Assembly (NCBI RefSeq): GCF_900215205.1
Contig: NZ_OBDY01000004.1
Location: 44,348-108,347, forward strand
Origin: Paractinoplanes atraurantiacus
GTDB taxonomy: Bacteria > Actinomycetota > Actinomycetes > Mycobacteriales > Micromonosporaceae
Reading direction: 5' to 3'
Length of the DNA: 64,000 bases
The notes under the pieces were generated by a model. That model was not told where the DNA came from and searched no databases. It saw nothing but the letters and a program-made list of their open reading frames with translations. Every line of letters begins with the position of its first letter. The stretch's first letter is position 1. A program made the translations under genes and the position numbers. Below are positions 34,904 through 43,332 of the stretch, in pieces.

Positions 34904-35884
34904 TCAGACGACCGGCAGGAACGACTTGATCTCGGCGGCGGCGTCGTCGCCGTACGAGTCGGCGAAGCGCTTGATGAAGTCGCCGGGGCGCACGTCGTAC
35001 TCCTGGGCGCCGTCCGACTCGAGCACCAGCGCGGCCACCAGCGAGCCGACCTGGGCCGCCCGCTCCAGGCCGAGGCCCCACGAGATGGCGGCGAAGAAGC
35101 CGCCGCGGAAGCCGTCGCCGACGCCGGTCGGGTCGGCCGGGATGACGTCGCGGGCGACCGGCACGTGGATCCGCTCGATGCCGCGGCCGGTGATCTCGAC
35201 ACCGTCCTTGCCGAGCGTGGTCACCCTGATCTTGACCTGGTCGAGGACCTCGTCGGCGGTCAGGCCGGCCTTGGTCTCCAGCAGCGAGCGCTCGTACTCG
35301 TTGGTCAGCAGGTATTCGGCGCCGCTGATCAGGGTCAGCACGTCGCTGCCGTCCATGCGGGCGAGCTGCTGCGACGGGTCGGCCGCGAACTTGAAGCCCC
35401 GCGCGCGGCACTCCTGCGAGTGGCGCACCATGGCCGCCGGGTCGTTGGCGGCGATGATCACCAGGTCGAGGCCGCCGGCCCGGGCGTCGACCGGTGCCAG
35501 CTCGATGTTGCGGGCCTCGGCCATCGCGCCCGCGTAGAACGAGGCGATCTGGTTGAGGTCCTCGTCGGTCGTGCAGACGAACCGCGCGGTGTGCGCGACG
35601 TCGCTGACGTGCACCGAGTCGCAGTCGACGCCGTGCCGCTCGAGCCACGAGCGGTAGTCGGCGAAGTCGGCGCCGACCGCGCCCACCAGGATCGGGTGCA
35701 GACCGAGCTTGCCCATCCCGTACGCGATGTTGGGGGCCACGCCGCCGCGCCGGACCACGAGGTCGTCGACGAGGAAGCTGAGCGACACCTTGTGCAGCTG
35801 GTCGGCGATGAGCTGGTCGGCGAACCGTCCCGGGAAGTGCATCAGGTGGTCGGTGGCGATCGAGCCGGTCACGGCGATCTTCAT
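34904..35884 (-). CDS. adoK: Adenosine kinase (PfkB/ribokinase family)
   Basis: A 326-residue PfkB-family kinase. It matches mycobacterial adenosine kinase (Rv2202c) as I remember it in MKIAVTGSIATDHLMHFPGR, HKVSLSFLVDDLVVRRGG, ADFADYRSWL, ASFYAGAMAEARNI, FAADPSQQLARM and the catalytic DPTGVGDGFRGGF (base Asp). It phosphorylates adenosine to AMP for purine salvage. The order with erpA, glycerate kinase and ctaC also matches mycobacteria. Start ATG 35882-35884. Transcribed leftward with the P-loop gene; a hairpin at 35949-35984 separates it from erpA. Confidence 0.88.
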   Translation of the reverse strand: MKIAVTGSIATDHLMHFPGRFADQLIADQLHKVSLSFLVDDLVVRRGGVAPNIAYGMGKLGLHPILVGAVGADFADYRSWLERHGVDCDSVHVSDVAHTARFVCTTDEDLNQIASFYAGAMAEARNIELAPVDARAGGLDLVIIAANDPAAMVRHSQECRARGFKFAADPSQQLARMDGSDVLTLISGAEYLLTNEYERSLLETKAGLTADEVLDQVKIRVTTLGKDGVEITGRGIERIHVPVARDVIPADPTGVGDGFRGGFFAAISWGLGLERAAQVGSLVAALVLESDGAQEYDVRPGDFIKRFADSYGDDAAAEIKSFLPVV

Positions 35885-35948
35885 GATGGGCCCTTGGGTT
35901 GGGAGAAACGGGGGGCTTACGTACGCAGCCTACCGGCTGGGTAACGCA

Positions 35949-35984
35949 CAGCAGGCCGCCCCGTTAACGGGACGGCCTGCTGTT
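35949..35984 (-). terminator. Hairpin after erpA
   Basis: ACAGCAGGCCGCCCCGTT (35949-35966) and AACGGGACGGCCTGCTGT (35967-35984) form an 18-bp inverted repeat with one imperfection. In the minus-strand RNA that position becomes a G-U pair, in the plus-strand RNA a C-A mismatch, so it is adapted to the leftward transcript. It lies 10 bp after the erpA stop. A long U-run is missing. Confidence 0.7.
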
Positions 35985-35994
35985 TACCGAACGA

Positions 35995-36366
35995 TCAGTG
36001 GAACGAGTCACCACAGGCGCAGGAGTTCTGCGCGTTCGGGTTGTCGATCGTGAAGCCCTGCGCGTCGATGCGGTCCGCGAAGTCGATCGTGGCACCGGCC
36101 AGGTAGGGCGAGCTCATCCGGTCGACCACGACCTCGACGCCGCCGAAGTCGCTGACGACGTCGCCGTCGAGCGAGCGCTCGTCGAAGAAGAGCTGGTAGC
36201 GCAGGCCGGAGCAGCCACCGGGCTGCACGGCGATACGCAGGCGCAGGTCGTCGCGGCCTTCTTGCTCGATCAGGGCCTTGACCTTCACCGCGGCGACGTC
36301 GGTCAAGAGGACGCCGGTCGGGGCGGCAGTCGCCTCGGTCGACGGGGTGTGCGCTTCAGCAGTCAC
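35995..36366 (-). CDS. erpA: A-type iron-sulfur cluster carrier/insertion protein
   Basis: A 123-residue HesB/IscA family protein. It has LTDVAAVKVKALIEQEG, LRLRIAVQPGGCSGLRYQLF with the first cluster cysteine, and the C-terminal CACG pair in NAQNSCACGDSFH, giving the expected C...CxC ligands. It hands Fe-S clusters to apo-proteins; the neighbouring NadA and QcrA are Fe-S proteins that could be clients. The mycobacterial counterpart is Rv2204c. The start ATG at 36364-36366 has a Thr/Ala-rich lead of about 18 residues. An inverted repeat at 36409-36428 in its promoter region may be an operator. Confidence 0.9.
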   Translation of the reverse strand: MTAEAHTPSTEATAAPTGVLLTDVAAVKVKALIEQEGRDDLRLRIAVQPGGCSGLRYQLFFDERSLDGDVVSDFGGVEVVVDRMSSPYLAGATIDFADRIDAQGFTIDNPNAQNSCACGDSFH

Positions 36367-36408
36367 TGCGTATCTCCCTGCAGGGTCCTGGACACGGTTT
36401 GACCTTCT

Positions 36409-36428
36409 GTTTTCCGCTGCGGGAAAAC
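36409..36428. promoter_or_regulatory. Inverted repeat upstream of erpA
   Basis: GTTTTCC (36409-36415) and GGAAAAC (36422-36428) are perfect inverted repeats around GCTGCG, about 43 bp ahead of the erpA start. The AT-rich arms stand out in this GC-rich DNA. It could bind an Fe-S-sensing or other repressor; no regulator is encoded nearby. Confidence 0.4.
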
Positions 36429-36495
36429 TCAGTCAGGTGCAGTACTTGCCAACGCTAACCCCATTCCCTGAGATTCCCAATTGGGGTGGCTTACT

Positions 36496-37599
36496 TCACC
36501 GGCTCCACTGGGAAGCCAGCCGCGCGGAGAGTTCTCGCAGGCCACGGGCGGGCTCCCGCAGGGCGATTTCCTCGCTGTCGAAGTGCTCGGTCAGGGAGTA
36601 CGTCTCGGTGACGCCGGCCGAGGCGGCCTCGCGGAAGCCTGTCTCGTTCCGCCCGCAGAGCACCACGCAGGGCAGTCCGCGGTCCCGGGCGCCGCCCGCG
36701 ATGCCCGCCACCACCTTTCCGCGCAGCGACTGGTGGTCGAAAGATCCCTCTCCCGTGATCACCAGGTCGGCCGCGTCCAGCTCCTTCTCCAGGCCGATCG
36801 CGGTCGAGACCAGGCCGATACCGGACACCACACGCCCGCCGAGGGCGATCAGCGCGGCCCCGATGCCACCGGCCGCTCCCCCACCAGGGGCGACTTCGAG
36901 ATCGGTCAGATCAAAGGCCCTTTCCAGTACGCCGGCGAACTGCTCCAGCGCCGCGTCGAGCCGATAGACGTCCTCCTCGCTGGCGCCCTTCTGCGGCCCG
37001 AAGATCTTGCTGGCCCCGTGCAGCCCGGTCAGCGGGTTGTCCACATCCGTGGCGGCGATCAGGCTGACCTGGCGCAGCCGCGGCGCTCCGCCGAGCGCGG
37101 CCGCCGCGTTGAGATAGGCACCGCCGTAGGGCAGGGCGTACCCGGCCACGTCGACCGGCGGGGCGCCGAGCGCGGCCAGCATCCCGGCGCCGGCGTCGTT
37201 GGTGGCCGATCCGCCGAGCCCGACGACGACCTCGGCCGCACCCGCCTCGACGGCCGCCAGGAGCAGCAGGCCCAGCCCGTACGAGCTGGTGGTGTTGGGG
37301 TCCCGCTCTTGTCTGGTCAAAAGGTGCAGGCCACAGGCTTGAGCGCTTTCCACGTACGCCGTGGAGCCGACCAGAAGGATCTCCCCCGGAACCGGACGGC
37401 CCAGCGGGTCGACGGTGTCGACCGGGATCCGGCGGCCGCCGAGCGAGCCGGCCAGGACCTCGATGAAGCCCGGCCCGCCGTCGGCGATCGGACGGCTGAT
37501 CAGCTCGTCCTCGCCGGTCCAGCCTTCCACCACCGCCTCGGCGACCTCGGGAGCGGACAGCGTGCCGGCGAATTTGTCGGGGCAGATCAATACGCGCAC
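36496..37599 (-). CDS. Glycerate kinase (GK-I/GarK family)
   Basis: A 367-residue kinase that makes 2- or 3-phosphoglycerate from glycerate. Family hallmarks are MRVLICPDKFAGTLSAPEVA, ADGGPGFIEVL, VVVGLGGSATNDAGAGMLAAL, ATDVDNPLTGLHGASKIFGP, GGGAAGGIGAALIALG and VITGEGSFDHQSLRGKVV. I choose the GTG at 37597-37599, which gives the family's standard N-terminus; upstream in-frame codons only run antisense to nadA. The counterpart in mycobacteria is Rv2205c, also next to erpA. Divergent from nadA with 35 bp between starts, so the promoters must overlap. Confidence 0.9.
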   Translation of the reverse strand: MRVLICPDKFAGTLSAPEVAEAVVEGWTGEDELISRPIADGGPGFIEVLAGSLGGRRIPVDTVDPLGRPVPGEILLVGSTAYVESAQACGLHLLTRQERDPNTTSSYGLGLLLLAAVEAGAAEVVVGLGGSATNDAGAGMLAALGAPPVDVAGYALPYGGAYLNAAAALGGAPRLRQVSLIAATDVDNPLTGLHGASKIFGPQKGASEEDVYRLDAALEQFAGVLERAFDLTDLEVAPGGGAAGGIGAALIALGGRVVSGIGLVSTAIGLEKELDAADLVITGEGSFDHQSLRGKVVAGIAGGARDRGLPCVVLCGRNETGFREAASAGVTETYSLTEHFDSEEIALREPARGLRELSARLASQWSR

Positions 37600-37634
37600 G
37601 TGATGAGTGTGGCAGCCCACTCCCTGAGGAAGCG

Positions 37635-38837
37635 ATGACCGTCTCGCGCTGTGCGACGATGACCGACGTGACGTCGACCTGGACCGAACCCTCGAACACC
37701 GCCACCGCACTGCTGCTGCTCGGCCGGGGCAGCGACCCCGCCTCCGAGCGGGGCGTCGACTGCCCGGGCGACCTGCCCGCACCCAGCGACCCCGACCTGG
37801 TCGCCCGCGCCACGGCCGCCAAGGCCGCGCTCGGCGACCGCGTCTTCGTGCTCGGCCACCACTACCAGCGCGACGAGGTCATCCAGTTCGCCGATGTCAC
37901 CGGCGACTCGTTCAAGCTCGCCCAGCAGGCCGCGGCCCGGCCCGGCGCCGAGTTCATCGTGTTCTGCGGCGTGCACTTCATGGCCGAGAGCGCCGACATC
38001 CTCACCAAGCCCGAGCAGAAGGTGATCCTGCCCGACCTCGCGGCCGGCTGTTCCATGGCCGACATGGCCGTGCTGGGCCAGGTCGAGACCGCGTGGGAAC
38101 GTTTCGAGGACCTCGGCATCGCGGGCGACGTCGTCCCGGTCACCTACATGAACTCGTCGGCCGACATCAAGGGCTTCGTCGGGCGCAACAAGGGCGTCGT
38201 CTGCACGTCGTCGAACGCCAAGCGTGCCCTGGACTGGTCGTTCGAGCAGGGCAGCAAGGTGTTCTTCCTGCCGGACCAGCACCTGGGGCGCAACACCGCC
38301 GTACTCGAAATGGGCTTCGATCTCGATGATTGTGTCCTTTACGACCCGCACAAGCCGGGCGGCGGGCTGACCGACGAGCAGCTCCGCAGCGCGCGCATGA
38401 TCCTGTGGCGGGGGCACTGCTCGGTGCACGGGCGCTTCACCATCGACAGCGTGCGCGAGGTCCGCGAGCGGGTGCCGGGCGTCAACGTGCTGGTCCACCC
38501 CGAGTGCCGGCACGACGTGGTGCGCGCGGCGGACTACGTGGGCTCGACCGAATACATCATCAAGGCCCTGGACGCGGCGCCGGCCGGGTCGGCGTGGGCG
38601 GTCGGCACCGAGCTCAATCTCGTACGCCGCCTGGCCCTGGCCCACCCCGACAAGCAGATCATGTTCCTCGACCGGACGGTCTGCTACTGCTCGACGATGA
38701 ACCGCATCGACCTGCCGCACCTGGTGTGGGCGCTCGAGGAACTCGTCGCCGGCCGGGTGCCGAACGTGATCACGGTCGACGAGGACACGGCGCACAACGC
38801 GCGTGTCGCGCTGGACCAGATGCTCGCATTGCCGTAG
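37635..38837 (+). CDS. nadA: Quinolinate synthase
   Basis: A 400-residue [4Fe-4S] enzyme that condenses iminoaspartate with dihydroxyacetone phosphate to quinolinate for NAD synthesis. It has VFVLGHHYQRDEVIQFAD, EFIVFCGVHFMAESADIL (first cluster Cys), YMNSSADIKGFVG, VLVHPECRHDVV (second Cys) and MFLDRTVCYCSTMNRID (third Cys). I keep the ATG at 37635 because TGAGGAAG precedes it; ATG 37659 is an alternative. nadB and nadC are not adjacent, so this is a solitary nadA. The nearby erpA may supply its cluster. Confidence 0.94.
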   Translation: MTVSRCATMTDVTSTWTEPSNTATALLLLGRGSDPASERGVDCPGDLPAPSDPDLVARATAAKAALGDRVFVLGHHYQRDEVIQFADVTGDSFKLAQQAAARPGAEFIVFCGVHFMAESADILTKPEQKVILPDLAAGCSMADMAVLGQVETAWERFEDLGIAGDVVPVTYMNSSADIKGFVGRNKGVVCTSSNAKRALDWSFEQGSKVFFLPDQHLGRNTAVLEMGFDLDDCVLYDPHKPGGGLTDEQLRSARMILWRGHCSVHGRFTIDSVREVRERVPGVNVLVHPECRHDVVRAADYVGSTEYIIKALDAAPAGSAWAVGTELNLVRRLALAHPDKQIMFLDRTVCYCSTMNRIDLPHLVWALEELVAGRVPNVITVDEDTAHNARVALDQMLALP

Positions 38838-39038
38838 TGACTCTGGGTAGTCGTCAAGATCCGCAGCGCGTCCGGGATTCTTAACTCTGTCCTATTTACC
38901 GTCCGCTGGGCGTTGTGATGGCTTCCTAATTTGTCACTCAGCGCTATGCTTCCTCGGTTGCAGAAGCGGGTACCCCCATCCGGCTCCTGCCCCCTCGATC
39001 ATCTCGGGCGCCCCAACGCCCGCCAGCTGGAGGTTACG

Positions 39039-40394
39039 TTGACCGACGACGTCCTGGTCGTGCACGGCGGTACGCCGCTGCAGGGTCAGATCCGGGTCCG
39101 TGGCGCCAAGAACCTCGTCTCCAAGGCGATGGTCGCCGCCCTGCTGGGTGAGTCACCGAGCCACCTGTACGACGTGCCGCGCATCCGCGACGTCGAGGTC
39201 GTCCGCGGCCTGCTCGCCCTGCACGGGGTCAAGGTCAGCGACGGCGCCGACGACGGCGAGATCGTCATGGACCCGACGAACGTCGAGAGCGCCAGCACCG
39301 ACGAGATCAACGTGCACGCGGGCTCCAGCCGCATCCCGATCCTGCTGTGCGGTCCCCTGCTGCACCGCCTCGGGCACGCGTTCATCCCGGACCTCGGCGG
39401 CTGCCACATCGGCCCCCGGCCCATCGACTTCCACATCCAGGCGCTGCGCGAGTTCGGCGCGGTCGTCGACAAGGCGCCCGAGGGCATGCACCTGAGCGCG
39501 CCCAACGGCCTGCACGGGGCCAAGCTGGAGCTGCCCTACCCGAGCGTCGGCGCGACCGAGCAGGTGCTGCTCACCGCCGTACGGGCCGAAGGTGTGACCG
39601 AGCTGCGCAACGCGGCCATCGAGCCCGAGATCATCGACCTCATCTGCGTCCTGCAGAAGATGGGCGCGATCATCACGGTGCACACCGACCGGGTCATCGA
39701 GATCCAGGGCGTGCGCAAGCTGCACGGCTACAAGCACAAGCCGATCCCCGACCGGATCGAGGCGGCCAGCTGGGCCGCGGCCGCCCTGGCGACCAAGGGC
39801 GAGATCGAGGTGCTGGGCGCCCGCCAGGCCGACATGATGACGTTCCTGAACGTCTTCCGCTCCATCGGCGGCGAATGCGAGATCACCGACGACCGGGTGG
39901 CCCGCGACGGCGTGACCGCTGTCGAGGGCGGCATCAAGTTCTGGCACCCCGGCCACGAGCTGCAGGCGGTGGCGCTGGAGACGGACGTCCACCCGGGCTT
40001 CATGACCGACTGGCAGCAGCCGCTGGTGGTCGCGCTGACGCAGGCCCGCGGCATCTCGATCATGCACGAGACGGTGTACGAGCAGCGGCTCGGCTACACC
40101 GACGCGCTGAACCAGATGGGCGCCACCATCCAGGTCTACCGCGACTGCCTGGGCGGCACGCCGTGCCGCTTCGGCCGGCGCAACTTCATGCACTCGGCGG
40201 TCATCGCCGGCCCGTCCAAGCTCCACGCGGCCGACCTGGTCATCCCCGACCTGCGGGCCGGCTTCGCCCACCTGATCGCGGCGCTGGCGGCGGAGGGAAC
40301 CTCCCGGGTGTACGGGGTGGACCTGATCAACCGGGGTTACGAGGACTTCGAAGGCAAGCTGGCGGCGCTCGGCGCGCACGTCGAGAGGCTGTAA
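39039..40394 (+). CDS. murA: UDP-N-acetylglucosamine 1-carboxyvinyltransferase
   Basis: A 451-residue EPSP-synthase-fold enzyme for the first committed step of peptidoglycan synthesis, adding enolpyruvate to UDP-GlcNAc. It has LQGQIRVRGAKNLVSKAM (the Lys-Asn pair), HAGSSRIPILLCGPLLHRLG, the catalytic-loop cysteine in GGCHIGPRPIDFHIQALR (a fosfomycin-sensitive type) and TDWQQPLVVALTQA. It most resembles the Streptomyces MurA2-type protein SCO5998 as I recall it. I start at TTG 39039 because GGAGG sits six bases ahead; the ORF opens further upstream at 38931 without such a signal. The 200-bp leader 38838-39038 holds an AT-rich promoter-like patch near 38880-38950. Confidence 0.93.
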   Translation: MTDDVLVVHGGTPLQGQIRVRGAKNLVSKAMVAALLGESPSHLYDVPRIRDVEVVRGLLALHGVKVSDGADDGEIVMDPTNVESASTDEINVHAGSSRIPILLCGPLLHRLGHAFIPDLGGCHIGPRPIDFHIQALREFGAVVDKAPEGMHLSAPNGLHGAKLELPYPSVGATEQVLLTAVRAEGVTELRNAAIEPEIIDLICVLQKMGAIITVHTDRVIEIQGVRKLHGYKHKPIPDRIEAASWAAAALATKGEIEVLGARQADMMTFLNVFRSIGGECEITDDRVARDGVTAVEGGIKFWHPGHELQAVALETDVHPGFMTDWQQPLVVALTQARGISIMHETVYEQRLGYTDALNQMGATIQVYRDCLGGTPCRFGRRNFMHSAVIAGPSKLHAADLVIPDLRAGFAHLIAALAAEGTSRVYGVDLINRGYEDFEGKLAALGAHVERL

Positions 40395-40417
40395 CAGGCT
40401 CCGGTTTCATCACTATC

Positions 40418-40448
40418 AGCGGCGCGGTGTGAAACACACCGCGCCGCT
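40418..40448 (+). terminator. Perfect 14-bp hairpin between murA and the DUF3043 gene
   Basis: AGCGGCGCGGTGTG (40418-40431) and CACACCGCGCCGCT (40435-40448) enclose the loop AAA. It ends only 16 bp before the GTG start of the next gene and has no U-run, so it may act as a weak terminator, an attenuator or a translational control element. Confidence 0.6.
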
Positions 40449-40464
40449 TGGCTACTCTCTGAGC

Positions 40465-41082
40465 GTGCCCTCGCTTTTCCGCCGCAAGCAAGACGACACC
40501 CCCACCACCGAGGTCGTGGAGGAGGTGACGCCTGAGACGACGCGCCCGAAGAGCTACACACCCAGCAAGAAAGAGCTGGGGGTGGCCACGCCCAAGAGGA
40601 CGAGCACGGGGCGCCGCGTGGCGGAGCCGACGCCGACCAACCGCAAAGAGCAGCTCAAGCAGATGCGCGAGCGCCAGCGCGAGGAGCGCGCGGAGGCCTC
40701 GGCCGGCATGAAGGCGGGCGACGAGCGTTATCTCCTGGCCCGCGACCGTGGGCCGGAGCGGTCCCTGGTCCGCGACATCGTCGACGCGCGCCGCACGGTG
40801 GGCACGTGGTTCTTTGGCGGGGCGCTGATCGTGCTGATCGGTTCGACGGTGCAGATCGCGGCGGTGCAGCTGGCCAGCAACGTCCTGTGGCTGCTGCTGG
40901 CCCTGGGCGTGATCGTGGACAGCATTCTGATCTCGCGCAAGGTGAAGAAACTCGTCAACGAGCGCTTCCCCAAGCACACGCAGCGGATGGGGTCGCTCCA
41001 GCTGTACGGCGTGATGCGTGGTCTCACGTTCCGCCGCATGCGGGTCCCCAAGCCCAAGGTCGACCTCGGCCAGAGCGTCTGA
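40465..41082 (+). CDS. DUF3043 family membrane protein
   Basis: A 205-residue protein. A charged N-terminal region (about 1-105) has FRRKQDDTPTTEVVEEV, TPSKKELGVATPKR and MRERQREERAEASAGMK. Two transmembrane helices follow (TWFFGGALIVLIGSTVQIAA and LASNVLWLLLALGVIVDSIL) and a basic tail (RKVKKLVNERFP, GLTFRRMRVPKPK). This is the DUF3043 layout, widespread in actinobacteria and of unknown function. The GTG at 40465 is preceded by TACTCT rather than a Shine-Dalgarno, so the mRNA may be leaderless. A 14-bp hairpin separates it from murA. It converges with the SDR gene, leaving 4 bp. Confidence 0.85.
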   Translation: MPSLFRRKQDDTPTTEVVEEVTPETTRPKSYTPSKKELGVATPKRTSTGRRVAEPTPTNRKEQLKQMRERQREERAEASAGMKAGDERYLLARDRGPERSLVRDIVDARRTVGTWFFGGALIVLIGSTVQIAAVQLASNVLWLLLALGVIVDSILISRKVKKLVNERFPKHTQRMGSLQLYGVMRGLTFRRMRVPKPKVDLGQSV

Positions 41083-41086
41083 CGGC

Positions 41087-41992
41087 TCACAGGTAGCTGA
41101 CGCCGGTCAGAGTTTCGGCTGCTGCCCAGAGGCGTTCGCCGATGACCGGGTCGGTGGCGTCCCGGCTTGCGCGGGCCTCGGTGACGCGGCCTCGCGTCTC
41201 GCCCATCCGGGCGGGGCCGAAGAACTGGCCGCCGCGGGCGGTGGGGTCGGTGGCGGCGCGCAGTTGGGGCAGGGCGCCCTGTCCCACCGGCTGGGTGGCC
41301 AGCAGGCCGGCCCAGGCGATGATCCGCCCGAGGCGGGGGCGGTGCTCCCAGGCGCGCGGGGTGAGGTTGGTGCGCGTCAGGCCGGGGTGGGCCAAGGTGC
41401 TGACGACCGTTGAGCCGGCGGCTCGCAGGCGGCGGTCCAGCTCGAAGCCGAAGATCGTGGTGGCCAGTTTGGAGCGGCCGTAGGCGGGCGCCGCACGGTA
41501 GTCCCGCTCGTACATGAGGTCGCCGAAGTCCAGGTGGGCGTTCTTGTGGGTGATCGAGCTCAGGCTGACCACCCGGGCCGCCGGGGCGGCGGACAGGGCG
41601 TCCAGGAGCAGGCCGGTCAGGGCGAAGTGGCCCAGCATGTTGGTGCCCAGCTGAAGTTCGAAGCCGTCGGCGGTGGTACGGCGAGGGCCCAGCAGGACCA
41701 GGCCGGCATTGTTGATCAAGAGATCGATGGCGGGATGGTCCGCGGCCAGCTTGGCGGCGAAGGCGCGCACCGAAGACAGGGAGGCCAGGTCCAGTTCGCG
41801 GACCTCGACGTCGCCGCCGATCCGGCGGGCGGCCTCCCGGCCGGCGGCGAGGTTGCGGACGGCCAGCACCACGTGGGCGCCGCGGTGGGCCAGCTCGGTC
41901 GCGGTGACCAGGCCGAGGCCCGAGTTGGCGCCGGTCACCACGGCGGTGCGGCCGTGCTGGTCGGGGATGCGGTCGGCGGTCCAGACGGTCAT
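41087..41992 (-). CDS. Short-chain dehydrogenase/reductase
   Basis: A 301-residue SDR of the retinol-dehydrogenase-like extended group. It has the nucleotide motif VVTGANSGLGLVTA (residues 18-31), LLINNAGLV, and the catalytic SLSSITHK with YGRSK. It should oxidise or reduce a small carbonyl or alcohol with NAD(P). The much longer open frame upstream is antisense to the XRE gene; the ATG at 41990-41992 (MTVWTADRIP) has GGAG just ahead and gives the normal length. It is divergent from the XRE regulator at 42104, a common actinobacterial pairing in which the regulator controls the SDR. Confidence 0.87.
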   Translation of the reverse strand: MTVWTADRIPDQHGRTAVVTGANSGLGLVTATELAHRGAHVVLAVRNLAAGREAARRIGGDVEVRELDLASLSSVRAFAAKLAADHPAIDLLINNAGLVLLGPRRTTADGFELQLGTNMLGHFALTGLLLDALSAAPAARVVSLSSITHKNAHLDFGDLMYERDYRAAPAYGRSKLATTIFGFELDRRLRAAGSTVVSTLAHPGLTRTNLTPRAWEHRPRLGRIIAWAGLLATQPVGQGALPQLRAATDPTARGGQFFGPARMGETRGRVTEARASRDATDPVIGERLWAAAETLTGVSYL

Positions 41993-42103
41993 GGGTGCTC
42001 CTCGGATGAGTGCGGTCACCGGGGACGCTAGGGGCGGCGGGCCGGAGTTCCGTCGTACTGCGAGACCTACCCTGGTGGTCACGCCAGGCGGGACACTTGC
42101 GGC

Positions 42104-42955
42104 ATGACCCATCCGTACGCCCGGGAACTGGGCGACTTCCTGCGCGCCCGGCGCAACCGGCTCAGCCCGCGCGACGTCGGCCTCGAGCCGGGCGGGCGGC
42201 GCAAGGTGGCCGGGCTGCGCCGTGAGGAACTGGCCCTGCTGGCCGGGTTGAGCACCGACTACTACCAGCGGATGGAACAGGGCCGGGAGGTGCACCCGTC
42301 GGACGATGCCCTGGACGCCATCGCGGGGGCGCTGGCGCTCGACGACCAGGAGCGCCGGCATCTGTTCACCCTGGCCCGGGCGGCCCGCCGGCCGATGCCG
42401 GCCCGGGTCGACCACGCCGCCGAGCGTGTGCCGGACAGCACCCGGCGGCTGCTGCGGGTGCTGGACACGCCGGCCGTGGTGCTCGGCCGCCACCTGGACC
42501 TGCTCGACTGGAACCGGATGGCCGAGGCGCTGCTCGGTGACCCGGACGGCTGTCCGGCCGACCGGCTCAACATGCTCCTGCTGATGTTCGACGACACGCT
42601 GACCAGCCAGCGCAGCTGCCCGGACTGGGAGCAGCAGGCACTGGACTACATAGGCATGATGCGCGCCGCGGTGGCGACCGACCCGGCCCATCCGAGGGCG
42701 ACCGCGATCGTCGGCGAGCTGAGCATCCGAAGCGCCGAGTTCCGCCGGTTGTGGGGCCGCCACGACGTCCGCGAGCGGGTGTCGGGCAGCAAGACGTTCC
42801 GGATCCCGCAGATCGGAGACATCGACCTGGCCTGGGACACCTACCCGCTGCCGGGCAGCCCGGGCCCGTTCCTGCTGGTCTTCACGGCCGAGCCGGGCAG
42901 CCCCGACGCCGAGAGGCTCCAGCTCCTCGCGTCATTGCACGCCCCGGTCGTCTAG
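42104..42955 (+). CDS. XRE-family regulator with MmyB-like ligand-binding domain
   Basis: A 283-residue regulator. The helix-turn-helix (about 10-75) includes LGDFLRARRNRLSPRDVGLE, GLRREELALLAGLSTDYYQR and MEQGREVHPS, the MmyB/PAS-like hallmark. The C-terminal domain (about 105-275) has TPAVVLGRHLDLLDWNRMAE and resembles the MmyB fatty-acid-binding fold. It probably represses the divergent SDR gene 111 bp away. Its TAG stop lies in CTAG (42952-42955), shared with the convergent SnoaL-like gene. Confidence 0.88.
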   Translation: MTHPYARELGDFLRARRNRLSPRDVGLEPGGRRKVAGLRREELALLAGLSTDYYQRMEQGREVHPSDDALDAIAGALALDDQERRHLFTLARAARRPMPARVDHAAERVPDSTRRLLRVLDTPAVVLGRHLDLLDWNRMAEALLGDPDGCPADRLNMLLLMFDDTLTSQRSCPDWEQQALDYIGMMRAAVATDPAHPRATAIVGELSIRSAEFRRLWGRHDVRERVSGSKTFRIPQIGDIDLAWDTYPLPGSPGPFLLVFTAEPGSPDAERLQLLASLHAPVV

Positions 42956-43332
42956 GGGGCTCCTGCCGCGCGTAGCGCGTCGTGCAGTGAGTCGAAGCGG
43001 CGGATGACGGCGAGGCCACCGTCACGGGTCTTGAACAGCGTGGCCACCGGAGTGGGAGCGTCGGCGTTGTCGGGCCAGGTGGCCTCCTGCTCGATGACCA
43101 TGGTGACGTCGTCGACGGGATGTGCCGACAGCGGGCGGAGCCGGATACCGGACCTGATGATCCAGTCGGCGAACTCCTCAGCGGTGATCGTGTGGGTGCC
43201 GCGCGGGCCGGAGACCTCCACCGGATCGGTGACCGTCGCCGCAGCGGCGGCGAGGTCGCGGTTGTTGACCGCGTCGTGCCAGGCGTTGATCAGGGTCTCG
43301 ACCGTGGCATCCTTCTCGTATGCGCTATGCAT
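42952..43332 (-). CDS. SnoaL-like (NTF2-fold) protein
   Basis: A 126-residue small alpha+beta cone fold protein: TVETLINAWHDAVNNRDLAA, TDPVEVSGPRGTHTITAEEF, IIRSGIRLRPLSAHPVDDV. These are cyclases, isomerases or binding proteins; no catalytic residues can be assigned. The start is uncertain. The ATG at 43330-43332 lies inside operator site 1, and an in-frame ATG at 43356 lies inside site 2; neither has a Shine-Dalgarno, so a leaderless message is likely. The gene is divergent from a MarR regulator, whose operators overlap this start. The stop is shared with the XRE gene in CTAG. Confidence 0.8.
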   Translation of the reverse strand: MHSAYEKDATVETLINAWHDAVNNRDLAAAAATVTDPVEVSGPRGTHTITAEEFADWIIRSGIRLRPLSAHPVDDVTMVIEQEATWPDNADAPTPVATLFKTRDGGLAVIRRFDSLHDALRAAGAP

